64,000 nt of DNA from Coxiellaceae bacterium (GTDB lineage Bacteria > Pseudomonadota > Gammaproteobacteria > Coxiellales > Coxiellaceae): NCBI GenBank assembly GCA_011523685.1, contig WTGG01000020.1:62001-126000 (forward strand). The letters run 5' to 3'. The notes under the pieces are model-generated. The model searched no databases, was not told the DNA's origin, and worked only from the letters and a program-made list of their open reading frames with translations. Shown here one piece after another: positions 46,935 to 56,478 of the stretch. Every line of letters starts with the position of its first letter. Position 1 is the stretch's first letter. Position numbers and translations under genes: made by a program.

Positions 46935-49316
46935 TTAAATGGCAGCACTCGCACTGAATGTAAATGGTTGTGTCAAGTCACCCGACTGCTCGTTTAACGG
47001 GTAGGCCAAACTAAAGTTTAATGGCATAAAAGTACGCCACTGGACCATGACACCAGCTGTAACACGTAAATTCTTTAACTGAATCGACTCTTGCGTCACA
47101 GTACCATCGACATTCGAATTAGTGGATTCCTTAGCAAGGTCATAAGTTTGAAAAATATTACCTGCATCTAAGGTTAATAATGTTCTAACAGAATCTGGGA
47201 AAGGGTTTGGAAAAATAAAATTAAACCCAGCAATAATTTCAACATTACCACCTAATGATGACGTGTAAGGGCCATCCGTTGTTCCATCAGAATTAATTTC
47301 TGTGTACTTATAGTAAGGCCCCAAACCACCGGGCTCATACCCTGGCAGTGTTTCAATTCCACCAGCATACATATTATCAAAGAAAGGCAATTGATCATTG
47401 CTGCCATAACCATCACCAAAAGCCAAGGTCGTGTGAGGGTTAATAATCATGCCGTGACCTATGGGAAAATACCAGGCTCCATTAAAGCGCAATAAATAAT
47501 ATGGCAAACTCGAATTTAGTATGGGCAGACTCAGCGTGGCACTAAAGCTTTGTATACTCCCCTCTCTTGGAAAAAATGAACGATCACGACCATCATAGGA
47601 AAGGCCACTGATTAAATTAAACTCGTTATAAGGAGGCTCATTATCATCAACAAACTCTTCTACTGTGGGTGAGACAGTATCAGGTAACGTGCCAATATCG
47701 ACGTATTTATAAGCACCCCCCCAAGATAAACGCATATTTTCACTGATCGGCATGGAATAATTAACGCCAGCTGTGTACTGATCCATATCGTAGGTGTCTA
47801 AGTCGACATCAGAAGGATCATAATGCGCAATACTGAGGTTAAAACCACGACTAATGCCATTAATTGAATAAAAAGGATTAACATAGCTATACGTGTAACG
47901 GGATGAATAATCACTTTTTTGAAAAGCGAGGGAAACAAATTTCCCTGTTCCTAGAAAGTTTGGTTCAGACACACTGATACCATAAAGAAAACCATCAACA
48001 TCGGAATAACCCACACTCAGAGAGGCAGAACCTGCTTTGACTTCTTCCATACTATAATCAAGATCGACCTGATCATTCTCGCCTGGAACCGGAGTGGTTT
48101 TCACATTGACATTCTTCAAGTATGGTAATAACGCTATTTTACGCTTAGATTCATTCACGTCTTTTAGTGAAAATGGTGCAGCTTCATTTTGACGTAATTG
48201 ATAACGCAAAACACTGTCTTGTGTCATCGTGTTACCCGAAAAACCAATATGACGAACATACATCAAGCGACCCTTATCAATCGAAAAAGATAAATCCACC
48301 GTCTTTTTCTTCTGATTAAGGGTTGGAACTACATGCACCTTAGGAAAAGCATAGCCTTGATTAGCATAAGTATCACCAATGGCCTGATTGATCTGCATGA
48401 CTTTTTCGCGAGAAAATGTATCACCAGGCTTTAATGTAATTAATGCTAATAATGACGAATTATTTTGAATCGTCTTACTCACATGCACCTGGTTGATAGT
48501 GTATACCGCTCCAGGTGATACTGTGATGATAACCTTTACGGCTTTATGATCATCTGTCATCGTCACTGATTTAGAAACTAATTTATATTCCAAATAACCA
48601 TGATTGAGAAAGAACACCTTTAATTGCTGTAAATCACGATCCAGTTGCTGCTCGGAATAACGATCTTTATGCGAAAGAAAAGTTGTTAGCCCCGTAGTTG
48701 TTAATGTAAAGTTTTTCTTTAATTGACGCTGAGAGAACTGTGGCGCCCCTTCAATTTTCAGTGTTTTCACGACCGCAACGGGACCTTCTGTCACGGTAAT
48801 GTGTAATGAAACACGATGTCCTGGCAAGTTTTTAACTGTTGTATCAATCTTAGCTGCATGACGTCCGAGCATAGCATATTGTTGCTGCAAGCCTTCTGTC
48901 AGCTGCTTAATATTTGAAGGATTGTAAAATGCACCTTCTTCAACTTTCATTTGTTTTAATACGGGCATTAATTGTTTCTTTGTAATGGATTTATTACCCG
49001 TAATGGTGAGGTTACCAATCGTTGGCCGCTCAGTGACTTTAATAATTAACACAGAGCCTTCTGAGGACACTTGAATGTTGCTGAAAAAACCAAGGCGATA
49101 CAATGTAGTAATGATGTTAGCACTACTTTGATCTGTGTAAGTACTGCCCACTTTAACAGGCAAATAATTTAATACCGTGGCTTTAGATAAACTCTGTAAA
49201 CCTTGTATTTGAATACTTTTAATCTGAAAGGTATTTGCCCATGCAGTCGAGACCAAACAACACAGCAAAAGAATGATACCCACTGCTTGTTTTAACGACC
49301 TTAAGAAATGCTTCAT
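46935..49316 (-). CDS. bamA: Outer membrane assembly factor BamA
   Basis: The 793-residue Omp85 protein inserts beta-barrels into the outer membrane. A signal peptide (to about residue 27) is followed by five POTRA domains (about 28-420) and a 16-strand barrel. Two conserved features are altered. The loop-6 motif, normally V/I-R-G-F/Y, reads LPGY (47337-47348), and the C-terminal residue is Ile (FTFSASAAI) where Phe or Trp usually closes the last strand. Otherwise length and domain order are standard. rseP, normally just upstream, is missing; dxr lies 120 bases upstream. Confidence 0.95.
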   Translation of the reverse strand: MKHFLRSLKQAVGIILLLCCLVSTAWANTFQIKSIQIQGLQSLSKATVLNYLPVKVGSTYTDQSSANIITTLYRLGFFSNIQVSSEGSVLIIKVTERPTIGNLTITGNKSITKKQLMPVLKQMKVEEGAFYNPSNIKQLTEGLQQQYAMLGRHAAKIDTTVKNLPGHRVSLHITVTEGPVAVVKTLKIEGAPQFSQRQLKKNFTLTTTGLTTFLSHKDRYSEQQLDRDLQQLKVFFLNHGYLEYKLVSKSVTMTDDHKAVKVIITVSPGAVYTINQVHVSKTIQNNSSLLALITLKPGDTFSREKVMQINQAIGDTYANQGYAFPKVHVVPTLNQKKKTVDLSFSIDKGRLMYVRHIGFSGNTMTQDSVLRYQLRQNEAAPFSLKDVNESKRKIALLPYLKNVNVKTTPVPGENDQVDLDYSMEEVKAGSASLSVGYSDVDGFLYGISVSEPNFLGTGKFVSLAFQKSDYSSRYTYSYVNPFYSINGISRGFNLSIAHYDPSDVDLDTYDMDQYTAGVNYSMPISENMRLSWGGAYKYVDIGTLPDTVSPTVEEFVDDNEPPYNEFNLISGLSYDGRDRSFFPREGSIQSFSATLSLPILNSSLPYYLLRFNGAWYFPIGHGMIINPHTTLAFGDGYGSNDQLPFFDNMYAGGIETLPGYEPGGLGPYYKYTEINSDGTTDGPYTSSLGGNVEIIAGFNFIFPNPFPDSVRTLLTLDAGNIFQTYDLAKESTNSNVDGTVTQESIQLKNLRVTAGVMVQWRTFMPLNFSLAYPLNEQSGDLTQPFTFSASAAI

Positions 49317-49436
49317 GCCCTAGTCCTAACTCGATAAAGTCCAGCATTATAACCTAGCTCTATAATGAGACCTAGCACTAATTACACGAAAGACCAAAAG
49401 GTGATTAAAGCTGTAATTTTTTAAATCAATTACACT

Positions 49437-50618
49437 TTACTGAAACCGTAATAATACCTTAGATGCCTGATCCCGAGCCTGTTTATCTAGGAGTAAGGCA
49501 TCTTCTAACCCGCTAAGATTATCAGGTCTTTCCAACTGTAATACAGCATCGACAACACTGGATATGTTTAAATAATCAACACAGCCATTTAAAAACCCCT
49601 GTACCGCAACCTCATTCGCAGCATTCAATACGATAGTTGCTTCTATACCAGCTTGTAATGCTTGGTAGGCTAATTGCAAACACGGGTAACGCTTCATATC
49701 AACCGGCGCAAAGTCTAAAGAGCCTAAAGTTGTTAACGCTAAGTCACCAACACCGGTATCCTGTCGTGTCGGCCATGATAAAGCATACCCAATAGGAATA
49801 CGCATATCAGATACACCCAATTGAGCCAACAAAGAACCATCACGATAACGCACCAAAGAGTGAATAACGCTTTGCGGATGAATCACCACTTCAATCTTTT
49901 TCAATGGCATAGCAAATAGCCAATGAGCCTCTATCACTTCCAACCCTTTATTCATCATCGTGGCTGAATCAATAGAAATCTTTGGACCCATTGACCAATT
50001 AGGGTGTGCAAGTGCTTGCTCTCGCGTCACCTGTGCGAGATCAGCTACTGGCAGCTGACGGAAAGGACCTCCAGAGGCCGTCAAAACCAAGGAAGTAACT
50101 TCTTCTAAGGGATCCCCCACCACATAGCCTGTGGGTAACGCTTGAAAGATCGCATTGTGCTCACTATCAACAGGCAATAACACACCACCACCCTTCTGGG
50201 CCGCCTCCATCATCCAAGGACCACCCATCACTAAAGACTCTTTATTGGCCAGCAAGACTTGCTTGCCCGTTTGCAAAGCAGCCATAGTCGGCAACAACCC
50301 TGCTGCACCCACCATTCCTGACATGACAATATCAACATCAGATGCCGCAGCAACTTCCTCTAAAGCTCGTGAACCGATTAATACGGTGATTGATGACGCC
50401 TCTCCTAATCGCTGCCTCAGTGCTAAACCCGAAGGTTCATCCACCATTACAGCGTACTTTGGCTGATGAGTCATACACAGCTGATAGAGTTGCTCGACAT
50501 TCTGATTAGCACATAAAGCATAGGCTTGAAATTTATTAGGATGCAATGCCATAACAGCCAAGGTTTGCTGACCAATAGAACCTGTCGCACCCAATACCGT
50601 AACCTGACGACACGACAT
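49437..50618 (-). CDS. dxr: 1-deoxy-D-xylulose 5-phosphate reductoisomerase
   Basis: Dxr makes 2-C-methyl-D-erythritol 4-phosphate in the non-mevalonate isoprenoid pathway. The 393-residue enzyme has the NADPH loop VTVLGATGSIGQQT, GKQVLLANKESLVMGG, the metal site LLPVDSEHNAIFQ and the flexible loop near SWSMGPKISIDSATMMNKG-type text. I start it at 50618, where ATG overlaps the cdsA stop (TGATG) and TGGGGT serves as ribosome site. Its place after cdsA, instead of before uppS, differs from E. coli. Confidence 0.96.
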   Translation of the reverse strand: MSCRQVTVLGATGSIGQQTLAVMALHPNKFQAYALCANQNVEQLYQLCMTHQPKYAVMVDEPSGLALRQRLGEASSITVLIGSRALEEVAAASDVDIVMSGMVGAAGLLPTMAALQTGKQVLLANKESLVMGGPWMMEAAQKGGGVLLPVDSEHNAIFQALPTGYVVGDPLEEVTSLVLTASGGPFRQLPVADLAQVTREQALAHPNWSMGPKISIDSATMMNKGLEVIEAHWLFAMPLKKIEVVIHPQSVIHSLVRYRDGSLLAQLGVSDMRIPIGYALSWPTRQDTGVGDLALTTLGSLDFAPVDMKRYPCLQLAYQALQAGIEATIVLNAANEVAVQGFLNGCVDYLNISSVVDAVLQLERPDNLSGLEDALLLDKQARDQASKVLLRFQ

Positions 50619-51445
50619 CAAGAACCCCATAAATTAAAAAAAACTGCGGAACAGGCAAAAATCAAGAATACAGGTAATAGACTATCTATGCGATCTAGCA
50701 CACCACCATGACCAGGAAATAATGATCCAGTATCCTTAACACCCACTATTCGCTTCATCAAGCTAATAGAGAGATCACCAAATACACTAGCAACAGCGGC
50801 AAATAACGATAGACCTATGAATATCAATCGATGGTTTGAAATACCAGATAAGAAAAAATTAGCCGCGACGATTAGGATGCATGCACTCAGCAAACCCCCA
50901 AAAAAACCTTCCCAGGTTTTTTTAGGACTAACTCGTGGTGCTAACGGTGAAGCACCTAACAACTTACCCGCAAAATAAGCACCAGAATCAACAACCCAAG
51001 CCAGAAGACACACATAAAGCAACCATATCGGCCCCTCGGTAGGATGCACCTTCATAACCGTTAATGACAGCCAACCTGCAGTCAATACGATCCAACCCAT
51101 GAAGGTTCTCAACACATAACTATCAACTCCACATGGAGATGAACCCTTGTTATAAGACAAAACAGCAACAGCCAACCAGCACCAAACCACAACACTCACT
51201 AATAAAACCGTACAAGCCACCCACATAAAAGCAGCTGCTAGAAACACTGTCGAAAGAATAGATAAAAATAATAATACTTTAAAAACCCAAGACGTTTTTC
51301 CAACTAAAACAGCCCACTCGTTCGCTGCCAACAACATAAACAACATAGCAACAACAGAAAAAGACACCGGGTTTAATTTAAAGATAATAAACCACACCAC
51401 AGGAATAGCTATACAAGCAGTGATTAGACGTTGTTTAAACACCAT
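50618..51445 (-). CDS. cdsA: Phosphatidate cytidylyltransferase
   Basis: CdsA makes CDP-diacylglycerol for phospholipid synthesis. The 275-residue protein has about eight membrane helices and the family signature VSPKKTWEGFFGGLLSA plus SLMKRIVGVKDTGSLFPGHGGVLDRIDSL near the C-terminus. I place the start at 51445, where GGAGA is close by; the frame opens further up inside uppS. The gene overlaps the end of uppS by about 11 bases and is coupled to dxr. Confidence 0.94.
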   Translation of the reverse strand: MVFKQRLITACIAIPVVWFIIFKLNPVSFSVVAMLFMLLAANEWAVLVGKTSWVFKVLLFLSILSTVFLAAAFMWVACTVLLVSVVVWCWLAVAVLSYNKGSSPCGVDSYVLRTFMGWIVLTAGWLSLTVMKVHPTEGPIWLLYVCLLAWVVDSGAYFAGKLLGASPLAPRVSPKKTWEGFFGGLLSACILIVAANFFLSGISNHRLIFIGLSLFAAVASVFGDLSISLMKRIVGVKDTGSLFPGHGGVLDRIDSLLPVFLIFACSAVFFNLWGS

Positions 51446-52172
51446 CATTCTCCAATTGTTCTGGGGTTTTACCATATTTTCGGCAGCGACTATTATATGA
51501 CGCAACAGCCTCCTCAAAGGATTGCTCGTTGAAATCAGGCCATAGGGTATCCGTAAAATATAATTCAGAATAAGCTAACTGCCATAATAAAAAATTACTG
51601 ATACGCAATTCACCACTGGTTCGAATCAAAAGATCTAAAGGCGGCAAATGATGCAACGTTATTCGCTCGCTCATCGTATCAATAGAGATATCATCTAAGC
51701 TAATCGTTGACTCTGACACATCTTTAGCGATTCGTCGGGCTGCTTGAGTAACATCCCACTGGCCACTGTAGTTAATCGCCAAAACAAGCTGCAAACCATT
51801 ATTATGCTTTGTTAAAGCGGTTGCATCTTGCATTGCAGATTGAACAGATGAGGGTAGTACTGAGTGATCGCCTATAAAAGACAATTTGATTTGCTGTTTA
51901 TGCAAGTCTTTCACACGCTGTTGAAGCTGCTTAACAAACAACCCCATTAAATGTGTCACTTCATCATCAGGTCGACTCGTAAAATTTTCAGTGCTGAGCG
52001 CAAATAATGTCAATACACGACACTGCTGTTTGACAGCAAACTGAATGGCTTTCTCAACGGCTTTAATGCCTGCCAGATGGCCTGCTGCTCGTGGCAAATG
52101 ACGCTTCTTTGCCCAACGCCCATTGCCATCCATAATAATAGCGACATGCTTTAGATCACCATTAATTTGCAT
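51435..52172 (-). CDS. uppS: Isoprenyl (undecaprenyl-PP) synthase
   Basis: The 245-residue cis-prenyltransferase extends farnesyl-PP to the C55 carrier lipid used in wall and LPS assembly. HVAIIMDGNGRWAKKRHLPRAAGHLAG holds the catalytic Asp and pyrophosphate-binding Arg; LTLFALSTENFTS and DLLIRTSGELRISNFLLWQLAYSELYF are standard. It is spaced 40 bases from frr. Only slight overlap with cdsA. Confidence 0.96.
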   Translation of the reverse strand: MQINGDLKHVAIIMDGNGRWAKKRHLPRAAGHLAGIKAVEKAIQFAVKQQCRVLTLFALSTENFTSRPDDEVTHLMGLFVKQLQQRVKDLHKQQIKLSFIGDHSVLPSSVQSAMQDATALTKHNNGLQLVLAINYSGQWDVTQAARRIAKDVSESTISLDDISIDTMSERITLHHLPPLDLLIRTSGELRISNFLLWQLAYSELYFTDTLWPDFNEQSFEEAVASYNSRCRKYGKTPEQLENDGV

Positions 52173-52212
52173 AACGTTACATCCTTGCCATAAACGCTTA
52201 TATATTTAAACC

Positions 52213-52770
52213 TTACACTTCCATCAAATCTTTTTCTTTTTGCTCTGCAATGGCGTCAACCTTTGCAATGAAGGTATCAGTTTGCTGCTGTATACGCTCA
52301 CCTGCTCGACGAACATCATCTTCGGTAATCTCTTTTTCCTTCTCAAGCTCTTTAAAGGTTTGATTAGCTTCGCGACGAATATTACGAATAGCCACTCGCG
52401 CCTTTTCAACTTCTTCACGCACCAACTTAACCAAACCTCTCCGACGCTCTTCCGTTAATGGTGGCAATGGCACACGAATAACGGTTCCTGCAGAGCTTGG
52501 GTTTAAACCTAGGTCTGATGTCATAATGGCTTTTTCAATATCAGCGACTAAGTTTTTTTCCCAGGGAGTAACAACTAACATACGCGCTCCTTCAACGGAG
52601 ATATTCGCCACCTGACTCAGAGGTGTCGCTGAGCCATAATAATCAATCGTTAAATGTTCTAACACTGAGGGGTGTGCACGCCCTGTTCTCAATTTAGAGA
52701 AAGCATGTGACAATGCATCAACACTTTTTTCCATACGCTGTTTTGCATCAGCCATTATGTCATCGATCAT
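52213..52770 (-). CDS. frr: Ribosome recycling factor
   Basis: A 185-residue Frr that splits post-termination ribosomes with EF-G. The three-helix domain includes [28 protein letters not shown] and [32 protein letters not shown]; domain II contains [16 protein letters not shown]. It begins 4 bases after pyrH ends, in the conserved rpsB-tsf-pyrH-frr order. Confidence 0.97.
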   Translation of the reverse strand: MIDDIMADAKQRMEKSVDALSHAFSKLRTGRAHPSVLEHLTIDYYGSATPLSQVANISVEGARMLVVTPWEKNLVADIEKAIMTSDLGLNPSSAGTVIRVPLPPLTEERRRGLVKLVREEVEKARVAIRNIRREANQTFKELEKEKEITEDDVRRAGERIQQQTDTFIAKVDAIAEQKEKDLMEV

Positions 52771-52774
52771 TTTT

Positions 52775-53503
52775 TTACTCCTGATTCGTTACCAGAGTGC
52801 CCTCTGATTCACCTTTAACTACACGCAATAAAGCACCAGGCTTTTTCATATTAAAAACACGAATTGCCATTCCATGGTCTCGACATTGACAAAAAGCCGA
52901 TAAATCCATCACCGCCAACTCTTTCTCTAAAGCTTCCTCATAACTTAACGTATCGTATAAGGTGGCATCCGGATGAGTACGAGGATCAGCAGAATACACC
53001 CCATCAACATTAGTCGCTTTTAAAATGACATCTGCTTCGACTTCAATACCACGCAAACTAGCGGCTGAATCGGTAGTGACTAAAGGATTCCCTGTACCAC
53101 CCGCAAAAATGACAATACGACCTTCGTTTAAATGATGAATCGCCTTACGACAATTGAAATGATCAACAATCCCACTCATAGGGATTGCTGATAAGATTCT
53201 GACAGGAAGATTCTGACGCTCAAAGGCATCCCTTAAAGACAGCGCATTCATCATGGTTGCTAACATACCCATGTAATCACCTGTAATTCGACTAATGCCG
53301 ATTTCAGATAATGCAGCACCCCGAAAGAAATTACCGCCTCCAACAACAATAGCAACCTGAACACCTAGGGCTTGGACTTCGCTAATCTCAGAAACCATAC
53401 GATCAATAGTCGCAGGCTCAATGGCAGAAGTTCCTCCCCCCATCAATGCCTCACCACTCATCTTTAATAGTATGCGGGCATACGCCGGTTGCTGTGTTGT
53501 CAT
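52775..53503 (-). CDS. pyrH: UMP kinase
   Basis: PyrH phosphorylates UMP to UDP. The 242-residue amino-acid-kinase-fold protein contains [55 protein letters not shown] and [25 protein letters not shown], all typical. It starts 5 bases after tsf, within the ribosomal operon. Confidence 0.97.
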   Translation of the reverse strand: MTTQQPAYARILLKMSGEALMGGGTSAIEPATIDRMVSEISEVQALGVQVAIVVGGGNFFRGAALSEIGISRITGDYMGMLATMMNALSLRDAFERQNLPVRILSAIPMSGIVDHFNCRKAIHHLNEGRIVIFAGGTGNPLVTTDSAASLRGIEVEADVILKATNVDGVYSADPRTHPDATLYDTLSYEEALEKELAVMDLSAFCQCRDHGMAIRVFNMKKPGALLRVVKGESEGTLVTNQE

Positions 53504-53508
53504 CAGTA

Positions 53509-54390
53509 TTAACTCCCTGCTACTTGTGCTTTTACCTCTTCTGCAAAATCAATCGTTTCTTTCTCAATTCCTTCACCCACCTCAAAGCGAACAACCTGTG
53601 CAATACTAGCATCTGCTGTTTTCAGCAATTGCCCCACAGTTTGGTCTGGGTCTTTCACAAACGGCTGACTCACCAAACAAATTTCCTTTAAAAATTTACT
53701 CACACGGCCTTGAACCATTTTCTCAACAATATTATCAGGCTTCCCAGACTCTTTCGCTTGTTCTGAAAAAATAGCTTTTTCTTTTTCAATCAATGCTGCA
53801 TCAACACCACTTTCGTCAATAGCTTGAGGGTTAGATGCTGCAACATGCATAGCAACGTCTTTTGCAAGGTCAGCATTTGCTTGATTTAAATCAACCAACA
53901 CACCAATACGACTACCATGGTTATAAGAACCTACAATGCCTGTTGATGTCATCAGCTGACAACGACGCACTTTGACATTTTCACCGATTTTGTTAATCAA
54001 TGCCTGACGTTGCTCTTCAAATGTTTCATTACCACTTGGCGATAAAGCCATTAATGCATCAACACTAGTCACACCTGCTTCTAGACCAGAACTCGCTAAC
54101 TGTTGTGCAAAATCAAGGAAATTAGAGTCGCGCGCCACGAAATCAGTTTCACAGTTGACCTCTATCATCATTGCTGACAAACCATCTTCACTACAACGTG
54201 TCACAACAACACCTTCAGCCGCAACTTTGCTAGCTCGCTTAGCTGCTTTTGCTTGACCACGTGTACGCATAATATCAACAGCGTTATCGATACTACCTTC
54301 TGCTTCTGTTAATGCCTTTTTACACTCCATCATGCCTGCGCCTGTCATTTCGCGCAGCTCTTTTACCATCTGTGCTGTAATTTTCACCAT
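53509..54390 (-). CDS. tsf: Elongation factor Ts
   Basis: EF-Ts exchanges GDP for GTP on EF-Tu. The 293-residue protein has the N-terminal UBA-like helix text [22 protein letters not shown] and the core [14 protein letters not shown], where Asp-Phe contacts EF-Tu. I choose the ATG at 54390, with AAGGGG about 9 bases before it, over an in-frame GTG at 54399. It lies about 90 bases after rpsB. Confidence 0.96.
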   Translation of the reverse strand: MVKITAQMVKELREMTGAGMMECKKALTEAEGSIDNAVDIMRTRGQAKAAKRASKVAAEGVVVTRCSEDGLSAMMIEVNCETDFVARDSNFLDFAQQLASSGLEAGVTSVDALMALSPSGNETFEEQRQALINKIGENVKVRRCQLMTSTGIVGSYNHGSRIGVLVDLNQANADLAKDVAMHVAASNPQAIDESGVDAALIEKEKAIFSEQAKESGKPDNIVEKMVQGRVSKFLKEICLVSQPFVKDPDQTVGQLLKTADASIAQVVRFEVGEGIEKETIDFAEEVKAQVAGS

Positions 54391-54482
54391 AATATACACC
54401 CCTTGTTTATAATAAGAACCCCTACCAACTCACCTTAATCACTGACTAAGTATGAGCAGCCAGGGGCTGTAATGTGTTTAAA

Positions 54483-55484
54483 TTATTCTGCTGTTTTTTT
54501 AGCAGCTTTCTTTGCTGCTGTTTTTTTAGCGGCAGGTTTCTTAGCTGCTGGCTTTTTAGTAGCTGCTTTTTTAGCGGCTGGCTTTTTAGCAGCCTTCTTA
54601 GCCGCAGGCTTTGTTTCAGCTTTATCTGCTTTTGCTTCATCAGCTTTTTTAGTCACTTTTCGAACCACTTTCTTTTTAGCTTCAGCTGGTGCTTCAGCTT
54701 CTACAGGTGCTTCAGGCTCAACTTCTTTAATGACCACTTTTTTAGCTTTTGCAGGCGCTTTTGCAGCCTTAACTGGCTTAATTTCTTCTAACTGCATAGA
54801 ACCGCGTGTATCAATGATCAAGTTTGCTGCTGACTGGCAGTAAAAACGAATGGCACGATACGCATCGTCATTGCCAGGAACAACGTAATCGACATTATCA
54901 GGGCTGGAGTTTGTGTCAACAATACCAATCACCGGAATACCTAAACGATTAGCTTCACGAATAGCAATTTTTTCATTGTTAACATCAATCACAAATAATG
55001 CATCTGGTAATGAACCCATGTTCTTAATACCTGACAAACAGTTAGATAGCTTGTCTTTCTCGCGCAATAAATTCAGTACTTCTTTCTTGGTGTAACCTTT
55101 AATTTCGCTTTGCTCAAATAAAGCTTCCAGTTCTTTTAGGCGCTTAATGGACAAACGGATAGTTTTGTAGTTGGTTAACATACCACCTAACCAACGATGA
55201 TCGACGTATGGCATACCACAACGAATCGCTTCTTCACGAACGACTTCGCAAGCAGACTGCTTAGTTCCTACAAATAAAATTTTTCCACGATTTTTTATTG
55301 TATTTTCAATGAAGCTCAGCGCATCACGAAACATAGGCAATGAATGCTCTAAATTAATGATATGAAGCTTTTGGTGACTAGACCAAATATAACGCTTCAT
55401 TTTAGGGTTCCAGTAACGGGTTTTATGTCCAAAGTGAACACCAGCTTCTAACATCTGGCGCATAGAAATATCTTGCAAACTCAT
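54483..55484 (-). CDS. rpsB: 30S ribosomal protein S2 with long Lys/Ala-rich tail
   Basis: Residues 1 to about 235 are an ordinary S2: [55 protein letters not shown] and [27 protein letters not shown]. About 95 further residues follow, first Pro/Glu/Val/Lys mixed, then repeats of the AAKKPAAKK type like histone H1 or AlgP tails. Most S2 proteins end near residue 240-250, so this is a large basic extension. It is in frame and the following intergenic region is normal. The tail probably binds RNA or DNA, by inference from composition. Confidence 0.96.
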   Translation of the reverse strand: MSLQDISMRQMLEAGVHFGHKTRYWNPKMKRYIWSSHQKLHIINLEHSLPMFRDALSFIENTIKNRGKILFVGTKQSACEVVREEAIRCGMPYVDHRWLGGMLTNYKTIRLSIKRLKELEALFEQSEIKGYTKKEVLNLLREKDKLSNCLSGIKNMGSLPDALFVIDVNNEKIAIREANRLGIPVIGIVDTNSSPDNVDYVVPGNDDAYRAIRFYCQSAANLIIDTRGSMQLEEIKPVKAAKAPAKAKKVVIKEVEPEAPVEAEAPAEAKKKVVRKVTKKADEAKADKAETKPAAKKAAKKPAAKKAATKKPAAKKPAAKKTAAKKAAKKTAE

Positions 55485-55637
55485 TGCGATTCTCCGGGTT
55501 AGTTATGCATTATTGCAACTTCCACAGAACCCGCTACCTGACCAGTCTCATGCATTGCAAGGACCAGCACCCCAGATAACGTTAGGGCCTGTGTGTCTAA
55601 TTTCATGAAAGGGCCGCTAAACGGTTGCCAATCACAG
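55485..55637 (-). promoter_or_regulatory. Candidate rpsB leader (S2 autoregulatory region)
   Basis: About 150 bases lie between the predicted start of transcription and the S2 ATG, long for a simple leader. The stretch has paired-looking GC-rich segments (GGGGTGCTGG, GCGGGTTC) and two TTGCAAT repeats. In gammaproteobacteria the rpsB leader folds and is bound by S2 to repress rpsB-tsf. Identity with that leader is inferred from position and length, not demonstrated. Confidence 0.4.
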
Positions 55638-55643
55638 CGTTGC

Positions 55644-55672
55644 TTTATACCATAGAACCCCCTGAACAACAA
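55644..55672 (-). promoter_or_regulatory. Candidate promoter for rpsB-tsf-pyrH-frr
   Basis: On the minus strand TTGTTG (55667-55672) and TATAAA (55644-55649) are 17 bases apart. Other TTGTTG registers overlap in the repeat. Confidence 0.45.
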
Positions 55673-55683
55673 CAAGATTCCTC

Positions 55684-56463
55684 ATGACCATTCACCTAAA
55701 ATCTCAAGAAGACCTCAAAGCTATGCGCATTGCTGGAAAACTCGCCGCTGATGTCCTTGAAATGATAGCCCCACATGTTCAACCCGGAGTCACCACGCAA
55801 GCACTGAATGATTTATGTCACCGTTACATCACCGAAGAACAACAAGCCATCCCAGCACCATTGAATTACAGAGGCTTCCCACGTTCAGTTTGCACCTCCG
55901 TTAACCATGTTGTATGCCACGGCATACCCAACGAAAAACCGCTAAAAAACGGAGACATAGTGAATATTGATGTCACGGTCATCAAAGATGGCTGGCACGG
56001 AGACACCAGCAAAATGTTTATTGTTGGAAAAGTACCTCCGTATGTTCAACGTTTGATCGACATCACTCAAGAGTGCCTCTATCTTGGAATCAATATGGTG
56101 AAACCTGGGGTTCAACTAGGGGATATTGGAGCAGCCATCCAAGCTCATGCCGAAAAAAATCGTTACAGCATTGTACGCGAGTATTGCGGCCATGGCATTG
56201 GGACCACCTTTCACGAAGAAGCCATTCAGGTGCTCCACTATGGAAAACCAGGCACCGGCCTAACACTCCAAGAAGGCATGACTTTCACGATTGAACCCAT
56301 GGTTAATCTTGGCAAACGACACGTCAAACTGCTGAACGATGACTGGACAGTCATCACCAAAGATCGCAAACTCTCCGCTCAATGGGAACACACACTGGCT
56401 GTCACACCAACGGGCGTAGAAGTACTCACCCAACGCAGCGAAGAAAACTTCACAGCAACCTAA
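55684..56463 (+). CDS. map: Type I methionine aminopeptidase
   Basis: Map removes the initiator methionine from new proteins. The 259-residue pita-bread-fold enzyme shows the metal ligands: Asp and Asp in VNIDVTVIKDGWHGDTSKMF, His in REYCGHGIGTTFHEEA, Glu in MTFTIEPMVNLG and Glu in SAQWEHTLAVT. CTSVNHVVCHGIP is also typical. It is divergent from rpsB, the usual arrangement. Confidence 0.97.
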   Translation: MTIHLKSQEDLKAMRIAGKLAADVLEMIAPHVQPGVTTQALNDLCHRYITEEQQAIPAPLNYRGFPRSVCTSVNHVVCHGIPNEKPLKNGDIVNIDVTVIKDGWHGDTSKMFIVGKVPPYVQRLIDITQECLYLGINMVKPGVQLGDIGAAIQAHAEKNRYSIVREYCGHGIGTTFHEEAIQVLHYGKPGTGLTLQEGMTFTIEPMVNLGKRHVKLLNDDWTVITKDRKLSAQWEHTLAVTPTGVEVLTQRSEENFTAT

Positions 56464-56478
56464 CTCATTGGATCAATA

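Noticed and set aside
54446-54640. Minus-strand frame of 64 Lys/Gln/Leu-rich residues
   Set aside because: It is the shifted-frame shadow of the Lys/Ala-repeat tail of rpsB; the composition follows from the repeat.
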